From positions 1 through 64,000 of the forward strand of contig CANJKA010000002.1 of NCBI GenBank assembly GCA_947474675.1: a stretch of 64,000 bases of DNA, given 5' to 3'. Positions within the stretch are counted from its first letter, which is position 1; every line of letters starts with the position of its first letter. This DNA is from Flavobacteriales bacterium. GTDB lineage: Bacteria > Bacteroidota > Bacteroidia > Flavobacteriales_D > Crocinitomicaceae. Shown in pieces: positions 1 to 10,376 of the stretch. Both the position numbers and the translations under genes were made by a program. The notes beneath the pieces were generated by a model, which saw only the letters and a program-made list of their open reading frames with translations, was not told the origin of the DNA and did not search any database.

Positions 1-1056
1 TCGGGTAAAATGATGATTACCAAAGTTACAGATAAGAAATTTGTAGGAAAAGGAATTGTACATGCTGATGTTTGGAAAAAAGGAGATAAAAGAACCATTT
101 ACCATTTAATTTATCAAGATGGTTTAGGTGGGGCAGCAATGATGAAACGCTTCTTTGTTAACAGTATTACTAGAGATACCGAATACGATTTATCAAAAGG
201 TACGAAAGGTTCAAAAATGCTTTACTTCTCTGTTCATCCGAATGGTGAACGTGAAGTTGTTACCATAATGCTTCGTCCTCGTCCTCATTTAAAGCGTTTA
301 CGTTTTGATATTGATATGGGAGACATGTTAATTAAAGCAAGAAGTTCAGCTGGGAATAGAGTTACGAAAGAAATCATTCAAAAAATCACACAAAAAGAAG
401 TTGGTGGTTCCACATTAGCAGCATGTAAAATTTGGTATGACCCAATTGTAAGTAGACTAAACGATGATAATAGAGGAACATTCTTAGGTTCATTTAAAGG
501 TGCCGATAAAATCTTAACTTTATATAAAACTGGAGAATATCGTCTGACAAATTTTGACATATCTAATCATTTTGATGAAGACATGATTCACATCGAAAAA
601 TGGCATCCTGACAGAGCAATATCAGCAGTCTATTACGACAGTGAAAAAGAAATGCATTATGTTAAACGATTCTTATGTGAAATCACGACCGATAAAAAAG
701 TATCCTTTATTAGTGAAGGAGAAGGCTCATTTTTACACGTTGTTTCAACAGCATACAGACCTGTGGCAAGAATTGTATACAACAAATTATTGAAAGAGAC
801 TAAAAACTTACCTGATAATATTCTTCAAATAGCAGACATTATTGAAACCAAAGGATTGAAAGCCCAAGGAAATCAGGTGTCAAAATTAAAGGTAAAAGAA
901 ATTGTACTTGAACACCCAATAGAAGGAGTGGAACCTTGGCCAGAAGATGAAATTGCGATTACAGAAGAAGGTGATTCAATTGATGAAACAGACGATGACA
1001 ATGATAATACAATTGAATGGGATATGACGGAGGATGATCAGCCGAAATTGTTTTAA
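1..1056 (+). CDS. parC: DNA topoisomerase IV subunit A, C-terminal part (5' truncated)
   Basis: The reading frame is open from the first base, so this is the 3' part (351 residues) of a longer gene. It encodes the C-terminal DNA-wrapping beta-pinwheel region of a GyrA/ParC-type topoisomerase subunit, which binds DNA while the missing N-terminal part carries the breakage-reunion tyrosine. Blade-like segments such as GKGIVHADVWKKGD, MMKRFFVNSITRDTEYDL and GSKMLYFSVHPNGE resemble Bacteroidota ParC. The protein ends in a long acidic tail (about residues 315-345) and the sequence QPKLF. GyrA is the alternative; the tail and blade sequences look more like topoisomerase IV. The upstream gene may be parE, but it lies outside the window. 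Confidence 0.75.
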   Translation, partial: SGKMMITKVTDKKFVGKGIVHADVWKKGDKRTIYHLIYQDGLGGAAMMKRFFVNSITRDTEYDLSKGTKGSKMLYFSVHPNGEREVVTIMLRPRPHLKRLRFDIDMGDMLIKARSSAGNRVTKEIIQKITQKEVGGSTLAACKIWYDPIVSRLNDDNRGTFLGSFKGADKILTLYKTGEYRLTNFDISNHFDEDMIHIEKWHPDRAISAVYYDSEKEMHYVKRFLCEITTDKKVSFISEGEGSFLHVVSTAYRPVARIVYNKLLKETKNLPDNILQIADIIETKGLKAQGNQVSKLKVKEIVLEHPIEGVEPWPEDEIAITEEGDSIDETDDDNDNTIEWDMTEDDQPKLF

Positions 1057-1141
1057 AACAGTGTGTTTTAACAAAAACAAGTATTTTTGTTAAATAATAA
1101 AAATAAATGACTAAAAATTTAGAAATCGATATTAACTTCCT

Positions 1142-1149
1142 TATATTTG
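1142..1149 (+). promoter_or_regulatory. Bacteroidota -7 box (TATATTTG) for the ornithine aminotransferase gene
   Basis: TATATTTG matches the TAnnTTTG -7 consensus of Bacteroidota sigma-A. It implies transcription from about 1154 and an untranslated leader of about 80 nt. The leader contains a small hairpin (AACTCT...AGAGTT, 1197-1214) just before the start codon. The -33 element is not obvious. Confidence 0.6.
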
Positions 1150-1236
1150 TAAAATAATGGATGATTTCTGTCCTATTGAACAAGGAAAGGATTTATAACT
1201 CTCCGTGAAGAGTTAGTAAAAAAATGAACAGAATTT

Positions 1237-2481
1237 ATGAATTTAACAATGGAAAAACTGACATCAACTGATTTAATTGAATTAGAAGACAAACATGGAG
1301 CTCACAACTACCACCCACTTCCAGTAGTCCTTGCAAAAGGTGAAGGTGTATATGTTTGGGATGTAGAAGGAAAACGTTATTTTGATTTTTTATCTGCCTA
1401 TTCAGCGGTTAACCAAGGTCATTGTCATTCAAAAATTATTGGAGCAATGATTGAGCAAGCTAAAACGCTTACATTAACTTCAAGAGCATTTTATAATGAC
1501 ACCTTAGGAGAATACGAAAAATTCGTTACAGAATATTTTGGATTTGATAAAGTTCTTCCAATGAACACAGGTGCAGAAGCTGTAGAAACAGCAATAAAAT
1601 TATGCCGTAAATGGGCGTATGAGAAAAAAGGTATTGCAGAAAACCAAGCTGTAATAGTTGTTTGTGAAGGAAACTTTCATGGTAGAACAACTACTATAGT
1701 ATCTTTTTCAAACGATGAAGATGCACGAAAAAGTTTTGGACCGTTTACACCTGGCTTTGTTTCAATTCCTTATAATGATATAGATGCTTTAGAAAAAGTA
1801 TTAGAAAATAAAAATGTTGTTGGATTTTTAGTAGAGCCAATTCAAGGTGAAGCTGGAGTTTATGTCCCAACAGAAGGATATTTAAAAAACGCATTTGATC
1901 TTTGTAAAAAGAACAATGTACTTTTCATTGCTGACGAAGTTCAAACAGGAATCGCAAGAACTGGTGAATTATTAGCTGTTCATCATGAAAACGTTCAACC
2001 AGATATTTTAATTTTAGGAAAAGCAATTTCTGGAGGAGTTTATCCAGTATCAGCAGTTCTTGCAAACGATGATATCATGATGGTTATTAAGCCAGGTCAA
2101 CATGGTTCAACTTTTGGCGGTAATCCAATTGCTTCAAAAGTTGCAATTGCTGCATTAGAAGTTGTTAGAGATGAAAAATTAGCAGAAAATGCACAAAGAT
2201 TAGGTGTAATTTTCAGAAAAGAAATGCAAAGAGTTATAGACAACACTGATTTAGTTGTTTCAGTTCGAGGAAAAGGATTGTTAAATGCTATCATAATTAA
2301 TGATACAGAGCAAAGCAAAACTGCCTGGAATCTTTGTGTACAATTAAAAGAAAATGGTTTATTAGCAAAACCAACTCACGGAAATATCATTCGATTTGCA
2401 CCACCATTAGTAATGACAGAAGATGAATTAATGGAATGTGTTTCAATCATTGAAAAAACAATTACAGAATTTAAGAAATAA
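1237..2481 (+). CDS. rocD: Ornithine aminotransferase (ornithine-oxo-acid transaminase)
   Basis: PLP-dependent class III aminotransferase of 414 residues. It transfers the delta-amino group of ornithine to 2-oxoglutarate, giving glutamate semialdehyde/pyrroline-5-carboxylate in arginine and proline metabolism. Visible marks are the substrate segment [12 protein letters not shown] (54-65), the PLP phosphate region [11 protein letters not shown] (109-119), the FHGRT loop (147-151), the cofactor-binding DEVQTG (233-238) and the Schiff-base lysine in GKAISGG (Lys262). Length and motifs fit RocD better than acetylornithine aminotransferase. An in-frame ATG at 1249 is an alternative start. It is a single-gene unit with its own promoter and a strong terminator. 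Confidence 0.9.
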   Translation: MNLTMEKLTSTDLIELEDKHGAHNYHPLPVVLAKGEGVYVWDVEGKRYFDFLSAYSAVNQGHCHSKIIGAMIEQAKTLTLTSRAFYNDTLGEYEKFVTEYFGFDKVLPMNTGAEAVETAIKLCRKWAYEKKGIAENQAVIVVCEGNFHGRTTTIVSFSNDEDARKSFGPFTPGFVSIPYNDIDALEKVLENKNVVGFLVEPIQGEAGVYVPTEGYLKNAFDLCKKNNVLFIADEVQTGIARTGELLAVHHENVQPDILILGKAISGGVYPVSAVLANDDIMMVIKPGQHGSTFGGNPIASKVAIAALEVVRDEKLAENAQRLGVIFRKEMQRVIDNTDLVVSVRGKGLLNAIIINDTEQSKTAWNLCVQLKENGLLAKPTHGNIIRFAPPLVMTEDELMECVSIIEKTITEFKK

Positions 2482-2513
2482 ATTTATTTCGTTAATTTTC
2501 AAAATAATCATAC

Positions 2514-2544
2514 AAAAGACTTCTTAGTAAATAAGAAGTCTTTT
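2514..2544 (+). terminator. Rho-independent terminator after rocD
   Basis: A perfect 13-bp stem (AAAAGACTTCTTA / TAAGAAGTCTTTT) with a GTAAA loop and flanking A and T runs, 33 nt after the rocD stop codon. It argues against starting the next gene at the in-frame TTG at 2543, which lies at the foot of the hairpin. Confidence 0.85.
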
Positions 2545-2563
2545 GTATTTAATCATATTTCAT

Positions 2564-2571
2564 TATATTTA
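2564..2571 (+). promoter_or_regulatory. -7 box (TATATTTA) for the phosphohexomutase gene
   Basis: TATATTTA differs from TAnnTTTG only at the last base. It places the transcript start near 2576, about 15 nt before the TTG at 2591. This supports that TTG as the translation start. Confidence 0.45.
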
Positions 2572-2590
2572 CACCACTAAAAAAAACAAA

Positions 2591-4000
2591 TTGGCAAATA
2601 AAATTAAATTCGGAACTGACGGTTGGAGAGCAATTATTGCAGATGACTTCACAGTAGAAAATGTGGCTAGAGTTGCTCTTGCTACAAGTGTATGGGTAAA
2701 AGAAAATTTCGAAAAACCGAGTATTGTCATTGGACATGATTGTCGATTTGCAGGTGAACTTTTTGTTGATACCGCTACAAAAGTATTTATCAGTCAAGGA
2801 ATTAAAGTGAAATTGGCAAGAGGGTTTATTTCAACACCAATGATCTCTCTAGCTTGTGTTCAATTAGAATGTTCTTTAGGAGTTGTATTGACAGCAAGTC
2901 ATAATCCTCCAGATTATAATGGATATAAATTAAAAGCACATTATGGAGGTCCATTATCTCCTGAAAAGGTTCAAGAAATAGAAGATATTATTCCAGAAAT
3001 TTCAAGTATTCAATTAGATTCAATTTCTATCGATGATGCTATTAAGACTGGTCAAATTGAAATCGTTGATCTTGAAACTAGATATGTTGATCATGTAAAA
3101 GCAAATTTTGATTTAGAAGCAATTCAAAAGTCAGGTTTACGTTTTGCGTATGATGCAATGTATGGTGCTGGTCAAAATGTAATGAGAAGAATTCTTCCTG
3201 AAACACATTTTATACATTGTGAATACAATCCATCATTTTACGGTCAGGCTCCTGAACCTATTGAAAAAAACTTAAAGGAATTAGAAGCATTTATAAAATC
3301 TGATGGTAAAATTGACTGTGCATTAGCAACAGATGGAGATGCTGATAGAATTGGGTTATACAATTCCAGAGGTGAGTTTGTTGATTCTCACCATATCATT
3401 CTTTTATTAATGCACTATTTAGTGAAATATAAAGGAATGACAGGAAAAGTTGTCACTGCATTTAGCACAACTCCAAGAGTCAAAAAATTAGCTGATCACT
3501 ACAACTTAGATAGTGAAGTTGTAAAAATTGGATTCAAATACATCGCCAGTATGATGGTTGAAGAAGATGTTTTAATCGGAGGTGAAGAATCTGGAGGAAT
3601 AGCTGTTAAAGGCCATATTCCTGAAAGAGATGGGATTTGGATGGGATTAATTGTCTGGGAATTCATGGCGAAATCAGGTAGAACCTTAGATGATTTAATT
3701 GATGAAGTATACGAAATAGTAGGTGGATTTAAATTCGAAAGAAGTGATTTGCATATTACGGAAGAATTGAAACAAAAAATCATCGCTAAATGCAAAGAAA
3801 ATTCGTATGATTCTTTTGGTTCGTATAAAGTTGGTGAAGTAAAGACTATTGACGGATTCAAATATTTCTTTGATGAAAATCGTTGGATGATGATTCGCCC
3901 TTCTGGAACAGAGCCTGTTCTAAGAACTTATGCTGAAGCACCAACAATGGCTGAAGTAAGAGAAATATTAAGAATGACAGAAGAAACAATTTGTCATTAA
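2591..4000 (+). CDS. Phosphoglucomutase/phosphomannomutase family protein
   Basis: Alpha-D-phosphohexomutase of 469 residues that moves a phosphate between C1 and C6 of a hexose for cell-envelope sugar supply. Visible motifs: N-terminal KIKFGTDGWRA, the phosphoserine loop TASHNPP (Ser103), the metal-binding DGDADR (248-253), the sugar-binding GGEESGG, and the phosphate-binding RPSGTEP near the C-terminus. I start it at the rare TTG at 2591 (reading ANKIKFGTDGW) because homologues begin at this point and no ATG is suitably placed. The in-frame TTG at 2543 would lie inside the preceding terminator. Substrate preference (glucose, mannose or glucosamine phosphate) cannot be read from the sequence. 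Confidence 0.88.
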   Translation: MANKIKFGTDGWRAIIADDFTVENVARVALATSVWVKENFEKPSIVIGHDCRFAGELFVDTATKVFISQGIKVKLARGFISTPMISLACVQLECSLGVVLTASHNPPDYNGYKLKAHYGGPLSPEKVQEIEDIIPEISSIQLDSISIDDAIKTGQIEIVDLETRYVDHVKANFDLEAIQKSGLRFAYDAMYGAGQNVMRRILPETHFIHCEYNPSFYGQAPEPIEKNLKELEAFIKSDGKIDCALATDGDADRIGLYNSRGEFVDSHHIILLLMHYLVKYKGMTGKVVTAFSTTPRVKKLADHYNLDSEVVKIGFKYIASMMVEEDVLIGGEESGGIAVKGHIPERDGIWMGLIVWEFMAKSGRTLDDLIDEVYEIVGGFKFERSDLHITEELKQKIIAKCKENSYDSFGSYKVGEVKTIDGFKYFFDENRWMMIRPSGTEPVLRTYAEAPTMAEVREILRMTEETICH

Positions 4001-4011
4001 ACATTATTATA

Positions 4012-4058
4012 ATGACCGTGTATCCAAAACTAAACTGAGGATATACGGTCATATTTTT
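4012..4058 (+). terminator. Rho-independent terminator after the phosphohexomutase gene
   Basis: Near-perfect 14-bp inverted repeat (ATGACCGTGTATCC at 4012-4025 with GGATATACGGTCAT at 4039-4052), followed by ATTTTT. It lies 11 nt after the stop codon. Confidence 0.75.
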
Positions 4059-4177
4059 AAAAATCATTTATTAATACTTCATTTACAATCCAAAACACAC
4101 CAAATATATCAAATAGTTCTATCGATTACCAGTAGATTTTAGTTACTTTGCAAATGAATCTTTAATTCATACTATAA

Positions 4178-5254
4178 ATGGCAGGATCTTCTTTTGGAAC
4201 AATCTTCAAACTTACAACTTTTGGTGAATCACATGGAATTGCAATTGGAGGTATTCTTGATGGAGTACCGTCAAATTTCGAATTAGATATAAATGAAATA
4301 CAACTTGAATTAGACAGAAGAAAACCAGGACAATCAGCAATCGTAACCCAACGAAAAGAATCAGATAAAATTCAATTCCTTTCAGGTATATTCGAAGGAA
4401 AAACAACGGGAGCACCAATCGGTTTTACAATTCATAACGAAGATCAAAAATCAACTGATTACGATCATATAAAAGATACTTTTCGTCCTTCACATGCCGA
4501 TTATACCTATGAAAAAAAATATGGTCACCGCGATTATAGAGGTGGTGGAAGATCAAGTGCACGTGAAACTGCTTCTAGAGTTGTTGCCGGAGCAATAGCG
4601 AAACAAATATTAGTAAAACAAAACATTCATATTCAAGCATATGTTGATCAAGTTGGATCAATTAAAATAAACGATTCTGACTTAAATTCACTAGATTATT
4701 CGGTGATAGAATTAAATCCTGTAAGATGTCCCATACCATCAAAAGCAATAGAAATGGAAGAATTAATTAAACAGGTTCGGAAAGAGGGAGATACAATTGG
4801 TGGGTGCATCCGGTGTGAAATTAAAGGTGTTCCTGTTGGTTTAGGAGAGCCTGTTTTTGACAGATTAAATGCTGAATTAGGAAAAGCAATGCTTTCAATA
4901 AACGCTGCAAAAGGATTTGAATATGGGTCAGGTTTTTCCGGTGTTGAAATGAGAGGATCCAAACACAATGATGAATTTTTAGAAAACGGAAAAACAAAAA
5001 CAAATTTCAGTGGCGGAATTCAAGGAGGAATATCTAATGGAATGCCCATTTATTTTAGAGTCGCTTTTAAGCCAGTTGCAACAATAATTCAAGAACAAAA
5101 TACTATTGACAAGTATCATAATTCTGAAAAAATTGTCGGAAAAGGTAGACATGATCCTTGTGTAGTTCCAAGAGCTGTTCCAATCGTCGAATCAATGGCT
5201 GCTATCGTAATTCTTGATTATTTATTGAAATTCAACGCTACTCTCCTAAAATGA
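4178..5254 (+). CDS. aroC: Chorismate synthase
   Basis: Last shikimate-pathway enzyme: it converts 5-enolpyruvylshikimate 3-phosphate to chorismate with reduced FMN. At 358 residues it has the usual length. Family signatures visible: FGESHG (15-20) after the start [12 protein letters not shown], a flavin/substrate segment [26 protein letters not shown], and the C-terminal [21 protein letters not shown] weak -7-like TTACTTTG lies at 4143-4150. The stop codon overlaps the next start by 4 nt (ATGA), so the two genes are translationally coupled even though no functional link is apparent. Confidence 0.95.
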   Translation: MAGSSFGTIFKLTTFGESHGIAIGGILDGVPSNFELDINEIQLELDRRKPGQSAIVTQRKESDKIQFLSGIFEGKTTGAPIGFTIHNEDQKSTDYDHIKDTFRPSHADYTYEKKYGHRDYRGGGRSSARETASRVVAGAIAKQILVKQNIHIQAYVDQVGSIKINDSDLNSLDYSVIELNPVRCPIPSKAIEMEELIKQVRKEGDTIGGCIRCEIKGVPVGLGEPVFDRLNAELGKAMLSINAAKGFEYGSGFSGVEMRGSKHNDEFLENGKTKTNFSGGIQGGISNGMPIYFRVAFKPVATIIQEQNTIDKYHNSEKIVGKGRHDPCVVPRAVPIVESMAAIVILDYLLKFNATLLK

Positions 5255-7086
5255 ACAAATTCAAACATGCTGTAGAAGTATTTCTTAATCACAAATTGTT
5301 TTTAATCGCTATTGTTTTATCCTGTCTTTATACTTTAGGAACACAAAGTGATAGACAATTCGGGTGGACAAATCCTAAAAACACAATTCCTGAAAATTTA
5401 AAGACAATACATTCTGATGGAAGTGGATATTATGCCTACTTACCACAATGGTTTATTTATAAATCAAATCCTCCTTATACTTTCAACAATACAATTAATG
5501 ATAGATACAAAACTGCACGATTAACTGAATCTGTAATTTATGATAATGAGAGTAAAAAGTATCGTAATAAATGCTATACAGGATCAGCTATTTGTATTGC
5601 TCCATTTTTTCTAACGAATCATTTGATAAACCATTTTATTTATGGAAACGGAGATGGATATTCAAAAAGTTATCAATTTATAGTGGCCCTTTCTGCACTT
5701 TTTTACTGGTTGTTAGGAGTTATTGCAATCATTAAAATTTCTAAATTATTGGAAATAAGTAATTTTTCAATTGCACTTGTAATAACCTTAATTTCAATAG
5801 GAACCAACTTGAATTTTTACACTTCATTTTATTCTTCCTATTCTCATGTTCATTCATTTTTTGCCATTAATTGGTTTATGTATTTTGCTCTAAACTGGGC
5901 CAAAACAAAAAAGAATAAATACCTGTTTTTATTAAGTATAACATTAAGTCTCATTTTTATTATTAGACCAATAAATATTATTATAATTCTAATACTTCCA
6001 TTTTTATTTCAAAATTGGTCACAATTCAGTTTAGAAATAATTGAACGAATAAAATTTAAAAAAAAGACATTAATAATATCCTTTTTATTATTTCTGATTT
6101 TAATTTTATTTCATTATTCTGTAAAATACCAGGAAGCAGGCGAATTACTAATTAATTCCTATAAAAATGAAGGATTTGATTTTCTATTTTCTCCAAAATT
6201 TTTAGATGTTCTTTTTAGCTATAGAAAAGGATTATTTACATATAGCCCAGTACTACTTTTACTAATTCCGGGAATTTACTATTTATATAAATTTAATAAA
6301 TTTTTATTTATTGGATGGGTTATCGTCTTTGCAGTCTACATGTATATTATTTCATCTTGGTGGTGTTGGTGGTATGGTGGCGGACACGGCATGAGACCTT
6401 TTGTCGATTTTATGGGTTTTCTCTCTTTACCAATACTCATTCTGATTGATCGAATTTCTCTCGTAAAAAAAACACTCGTATTAATTTTCTCTATTAGTAT
6501 GATATACTATTATCAAATACTTCAATATCAATACAATAACGACATTATTAAATATGATAATATGTCTCAAGCTGATTATTGGACTATTTTTCTTAAAACT
6601 GACGACCGTTTTTCATGGATGTTAGCCTTTGAAGAGTATTCGATAACAAAAGAAAAGATCATTAATCAAAAAAGATATAACTTCAATCCTTCAAAACAAA
6701 ATTGGACAAATAAAAACCCTTCTAAAGATAGTTTTTCTTTAATACAAGACGACCCTAATCTTTCATTTGTATTTCACATTGACTCAAATTGGAGTGATTT
6801 TAAAATTGGAATTCGATTTTCATCCGAAATTAAAATAACAAACCAGGCCAGTAATCCTTCAATTATCTATAATTTCTACAAGAATGGCTCAATAGTAAAA
6901 AAACAAGAGCAATATATTGGAAATAAAATAGAAGAAGTCAATCATTTCCAATTTGTTTCAATAGACTATTTGGATTCTCAACCTTGTTCAAATTATGATT
7001 CAATTGATGTAATTTTAACAAAAGGAATTCCGACTACAGATGTAAGAAAATTAAATGTTACTTTTTATTCAATTAAAACAGATTAG
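5251..7086 (+). CDS. Polytopic membrane protein, GT-C glycosyltransferase-like
   Basis: A 611-residue membrane protein with about ten hydrophobic segments between residues 12 and 430 and a soluble C-terminal domain of about 140 residues. After the first helix there is a long loop with [14 protein letters not shown]. This pattern, an acidic residue in the first extracytoplasmic loop followed by many helices, is seen in GT-C-fold transferases that use polyprenyl-phosphate sugars. A Trp-rich [20 protein letters not shown] segment lies near residues 368-388. The start overlaps the aroC stop. Assignment to the GT-C fold is inference; no substrate can be named. Confidence 0.6.
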   Translation: MNKFKHAVEVFLNHKLFLIAIVLSCLYTLGTQSDRQFGWTNPKNTIPENLKTIHSDGSGYYAYLPQWFIYKSNPPYTFNNTINDRYKTARLTESVIYDNESKKYRNKCYTGSAICIAPFFLTNHLINHFIYGNGDGYSKSYQFIVALSALFYWLLGVIAIIKISKLLEISNFSIALVITLISIGTNLNFYTSFYSSYSHVHSFFAINWFMYFALNWAKTKKNKYLFLLSITLSLIFIIRPINIIIILILPFLFQNWSQFSLEIIERIKFKKKTLIISFLLFLILILFHYSVKYQEAGELLINSYKNEGFDFLFSPKFLDVLFSYRKGLFTYSPVLLLLIPGIYYLYKFNKFLFIGWVIVFAVYMYIISSWWCWWYGGGHGMRPFVDFMGFLSLPILILIDRISLVKKTLVLIFSISMIYYYQILQYQYNNDIIKYDNMSQADYWTIFLKTDDRFSWMLAFEEYSITKEKIINQKRYNFNPSKQNWTNKNPSKDSFSLIQDDPNLSFVFHIDSNWSDFKIGIRFSSEIKITNQASNPSIIYNFYKNGSIVKKQEQYIGNKIEEVNHFQFVSIDYLDSQPCSNYDSIDVILTKGIPTTDVRKLNVTFYSIKTD

Positions 7087-7123
7087 TTTTTCACGATTTA
7101 TTCGACATTCAGCAAGACTTTCC

Positions 7124-7131
7124 TATCTTTG
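7124..7131 (+). promoter_or_regulatory. -7 box (TATCTTTG) before the DUF4293 gene
   Basis: An exact TAnnTTTG match with transcript start expected near 7136. It supports the ATG at 7150 rather than the in-frame TTG at 7129, which lies within the box. Confidence 0.6.
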
Positions 7132-7149
7132 TATAAAATTAAAAATATT

Positions 7150-7632
7150 ATGATTCAACGTATTCAAACAATTTATATTTTAATATCAATTATTTGCCTT
7201 TCAATAATCACTTTTGGACGTAGCATTCTAATCTATATTTTTGGTACATCAATAGAGCATTATGAAATAACACTATATGGCATAACGAATCAAGAACATA
7301 TTTCTGTTAAAAGTTCTTTTGATTTACCATTAAATATTTTAGCTTTTTTACTTTTACCACTCCTTTTATTTTCAATTATTTCATTTAAAAATCTAAAAAG
7401 ACAAAGTTTAATTTTAAAAATCTCGACTCTTTTATATAGTTTATTGATAATTGGAGTAGTAAGTATTTATTTTTTCAATGATATTGACATTAATACTGAC
7501 ACTACTAAATATTCACCTCAATTAGCTTCAGGTTTTTTCATACTTTGTATTGGACTACCTGCTCTTATCCTTGCCAATAATGGCATAAAACGCGACAAAA
7601 AATTGATCGATTCATTGAATCGTCTACGTTAA
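7150..7632 (+). CDS. DUF4293 family membrane protein
   Basis: A 160-residue protein with four hydrophobic segments. It begins MIQRIQTIYIL, the characteristic start of the Bacteroidota-specific DUF4293 family. A polar loop follows the first helix, the middle helices are Leu/Ile-rich, and the basic C-terminus ends SLNRLR. The start at 7150 is chosen because the family begins with MIQR and a -7 box lies at 7124-7131. Function is unknown. The next gene follows after 3 nt, so the two are probably co-transcribed. Confidence 0.8.
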   Translation: MIQRIQTIYILISIICLSIITFGRSILIYIFGTSIEHYEITLYGITNQEHISVKSSFDLPLNILAFLLLPLLLFSIISFKNLKRQSLILKISTLLYSLLIIGVVSIYFFNDIDINTDTTKYSPQLASGFFILCIGLPALILANNGIKRDKKLIDSLNRLR

Positions 7633-7635
7633 TTA

Positions 7636-9510
7636 ATGAATCTTCTTTCAGTTGAAAATATCACCAAAACTTTTGGTGCTCGTGCGATATTTAATGACCT
7701 TACTTTTGGTGTAGACCAAGGTCAAAAAGTGGCTATTGTTGCTAAAAATGGTAGTGGGAAAACAACCCTTTTACGCTGTTTAATAGGTTTAGACCAAGTG
7801 GATGATGGGAGAATCGTTTTTAGAAATGGTATCCGAGTTGCTTTCATGGAACAAACGGAAAATTTGGATGAAACGCATTCTATTATGGAAGAAGTTTTTT
7901 CGCATGATTTACCCGAATTACAAGCCGTTAAAGCGTATAACATTGCAATGCTTTCTGGAGATGAAACATTAATAGGAAATTCTTTCGAAGCAATTACTGA
8001 ATTAAATGCTTGGGATACTGAAAATAAAGTTCATCAAATTTTGGCTTCTTTAAAATTAGAAGATACTACTCAATTAATTTCCAATCTTTCTGGTGGACAA
8101 AAAAAGAGAGTTGCGTTGGCAAAAGTATTAATCGGAGAACCTGATTTCTTAATTTTAGATGAGCCTACGAATCACTTAGATTTAGACATGATTGAATGGT
8201 TGGAAGAATACCTTTCAAAATCTAAATCTACTATTTTAATGGTAACGCATGATCGTTATTTCTTAGAGGTTGTTTGTGATACAATCCTTGAAATGGAAGA
8301 TCAAACAATTTATAAATACAAAGGGAATTTCTCTTATTATTTAGAGAAAAAAGCTGAAAGACAAGAACAATTAGGTTCGACAATTGATAAAGCGCGTAAC
8401 ACGATGCGTAAGGAGTTGGATTGGATCAGACGTCAACCTAAAGCACGTGGTACAAAACAAAAAGCGCGTGTAGATTCTTTTCAAGATTTAAAGGCGGTTG
8501 CATCTCAACGAATTGATGAAGACGAATTAGAAATTCCTGTTAAAATGGAACGTCTAGGCTCTAAAATTGTTGAAATTCATAAAATGAACAAAGCATTTGG
8601 TGAGAAAAAAATCATCAATGACTTTTCATACGTTTTCAAACGCAAAGAACGTGTTGGAATTGTAGGAAATAACGGAACTGGTAAATCGACTTTCTTAAAC
8701 ATGGTACAAGGATTTGAGCCATTGGACAAAGGAACTGTTTCTGTTGGTGACACAATCGTTTTCGGTTATTTCAACCAAGAAATAATTAAAGTAGACGAAG
8801 ATAAAAAAGTAATTGATGTCATTCGTGATATTGCTGAATTCATTCCGTTAGAGAAAGGAAAAACAATGAGTGCTGCCAACTTTCTAGAGAAATTTCTATT
8901 TCCAAGAGCGATGCACCATAATTACGTGTATAAATTAAGTGGAGGTGAAAAACGTCGTTTAAAATTGATGACGATTTTAATGAAAAATCCAAATTTCTTA
9001 ATTTTAGATGAGCCAACCAATGATTTAGACATCTTCGTAATGAGTGTTCTTGAAGATTACTTACGTAGTTTCCAAGGATGTTTAATAGTTGTTTCTCATG
9101 ATAGATATTTCATGGATAAAATGGTCGATCACTTATTCGTATTTAATGGAGAAGGTGAAATCAAAGATATTTTTGGAAACTATACGGTTTATCGTCAAAA
9201 TATTGCTCAAATATTGAAAGACGAACAAAAAGCTAGTAATAAAAAGTTAATTGAGACCCCTGTTGTAGCAGTAAAAGAAAAAGAAGTTGAAAAGAGAAAG
9301 TTAAATTTCAAAGAAAAGGTCGAATTCAAAAACATGGATGCAGATTTAGAAAAATTGGAAAATGAAAAAACTATTCTTACTGAAAAACTATCTGATCCAT
9401 CCTTATCAAATAAAGAATTAATTGATGCTGGTAATAGATTGACAGATGTCATGAGTGAATTGGAAAAGAAAACTGAGCGTTGGTTAGAATTATCTGAATT
9501 TGCTGAATAG
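7636..9510 (+). CDS. ABC-F family ATPase (Uup/EttA-like)
   Basis: A soluble tandem ABC ATPase of 624 residues with no membrane segments, as in ABC-F proteins that act on ribosomes. Domain 1 has Walker A AKNGSGKTT (36-44), signature LSGGQKKRV and Walker B LILDEPTNHLD. Domain 2 has Walker A GNNGTGKST, signature LSGGEKRRL and LILDEPTNDLD. The charged interdomain linker has RRQPKARGTKQKAR, and the last ~80 residues look like the C-terminal coiled coil of Uup. Family members affect translation or transposon excision. It probably shares a transcript with the DUF4293 gene. Confidence 0.88.
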   Translation: MNLLSVENITKTFGARAIFNDLTFGVDQGQKVAIVAKNGSGKTTLLRCLIGLDQVDDGRIVFRNGIRVAFMEQTENLDETHSIMEEVFSHDLPELQAVKAYNIAMLSGDETLIGNSFEAITELNAWDTENKVHQILASLKLEDTTQLISNLSGGQKKRVALAKVLIGEPDFLILDEPTNHLDLDMIEWLEEYLSKSKSTILMVTHDRYFLEVVCDTILEMEDQTIYKYKGNFSYYLEKKAERQEQLGSTIDKARNTMRKELDWIRRQPKARGTKQKARVDSFQDLKAVASQRIDEDELEIPVKMERLGSKIVEIHKMNKAFGEKKIINDFSYVFKRKERVGIVGNNGTGKSTFLNMVQGFEPLDKGTVSVGDTIVFGYFNQEIIKVDEDKKVIDVIRDIAEFIPLEKGKTMSAANFLEKFLFPRAMHHNYVYKLSGGEKRRLKLMTILMKNPNFLILDEPTNDLDIFVMSVLEDYLRSFQGCLIVVSHDRYFMDKMVDHLFVFNGEGEIKDIFGNYTVYRQNIAQILKDEQKASNKKLIETPVVAVKEKEVEKRKLNFKEKVEFKNMDADLEKLENEKTILTEKLSDPSLSNKELIDAGNRLTDVMSELEKKTERWLELSEFAE

Positions 9511-9552
9511 ACTTTTAGACATTAGATTTTTAGATTTTAGACATTAGACATG
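9511..9552. repeat. Short A/T-rich direct repeats (TTTTAGACATTAGA type)
   Basis: Directly after the ABC-F stop codon, TTTTAGACATTAGA occurs twice with a shorter TTTTTAGA unit between. Similar TCTAAAATCTA strings occur at 10340-10350. This is low-complexity sequence, probably generated by slippage. Confidence 0.5.
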
Positions 9553-9574
9553 TTGTAATGTTAGCGATAATTTT

Positions 9575-10282
9575 ATGATACACTACCTCGCAATAACAAT
9601 ATTAACTTTGACACTTTTAAGTTGTTCAACTAAAGACAATAAAGAAATGGGACTATTTGACAAATTATTTGGTAAAAAAGAAACCCCAAAACAGACTGAT
9701 AACAAAGTCCCAAATTTTGATACAACTCAACTCGAAAAGACAGCGGAAATGTTAGAAGAGAATTTGTATTGGTCAATTATTGACAAATCGCTTAAGAGAA
9801 CTTCAAACCAAGACGACCAGGAACAATTCCTTAAAAGAGAAATTGGCAATCTGAAACCTAAGCAAATAATTGGCTTTCGTTTACGAACAGACAAACTTCT
9901 ATACGACACCTATAACTCTGAAATGTGGTGTGCAGGATATATTATGAATGGTGGATGCTCTGACGATGGCTTTGAATATTTTCGAAATTGGATTATTTCA
10001 AGAGGCAAAGAAACTTATTATAAAGCAAAAGAAAATCCTGATAATTTAATAGGCGAAGTTAATAGCGAATTAGAAATGTACGACTTTGAAAGTTTTTGGT
10101 ATGTAGCTCTCGAAGCTTTCAAACAAAAGACAGGAAAGGGTTTATACGACTACATTGACGATGAAAACTTCAAAACCAAAGAAGGACAATATCCACAATT
10201 TGAGTTTACTTGGCAAGAAGAAAATCCTGAAAGCATGAAGAAAATTTGCCCAAGATTATTTAAAAAATTGTGGGACAATTAA
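9575..10282 (+). CDS. DUF4240 domain lipoprotein
   Basis: A 235-residue protein with a lipoprotein signal peptide (lipobox LLSC, Cys17), then a polar linker and a DUF4240-like domain from about residue 60. The domain marks are YWSIIDKS, a heptad-like helix ending in RTDKLLYDTYNSEMW, then IMNGGCSDDGFEYFRNWIISRGKETYYKA, the most conserved part of the family. DUF4240 is usually a cytoplasmic domain of unknown role found in many bacteria. Here it is predicted to be membrane-anchored. A second in-frame ATG after the signal region (MGLFDKLFGKKE) is possible and would give a cytoplasmic form. Confidence 0.75.
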   Translation: MIHYLAITILTLTLLSCSTKDNKEMGLFDKLFGKKETPKQTDNKVPNFDTTQLEKTAEMLEENLYWSIIDKSLKRTSNQDDQEQFLKREIGNLKPKQIIGFRLRTDKLLYDTYNSEMWCAGYIMNGGCSDDGFEYFRNWIISRGKETYYKAKENPDNLIGEVNSELEMYDFESFWYVALEAFKQKTGKGLYDYIDDENFKTKEGQYPQFEFTWQEENPESMKKICPRLFKKLWDN

Positions 10283-10318
10283 TAAAAACTTCTGTTAAAT
10301 ACTTATTCCCTCAAATTA

Positions 10319-10343
10319 CATCAGTCTAAAAGCGAAGCGATCT
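10319..10343 (-). repeat. Interspersed 25-bp repeat, copy 1
   Basis: The minus strand reads AGATCGCTTCGCTTTTAGAC followed by TGATG. The same 25 bp with one mismatch is on the plus strand at 19144-19168. Both copies lie just past gene 3' ends. Similar GCTATCGCTCATAGA text follows. It belongs to a REP-like intergenic family. Confidence 0.6.
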
Positions 10344-10376
10344 AAAATCTATGAGCGATAGCGGTCTAAAGTCTCT

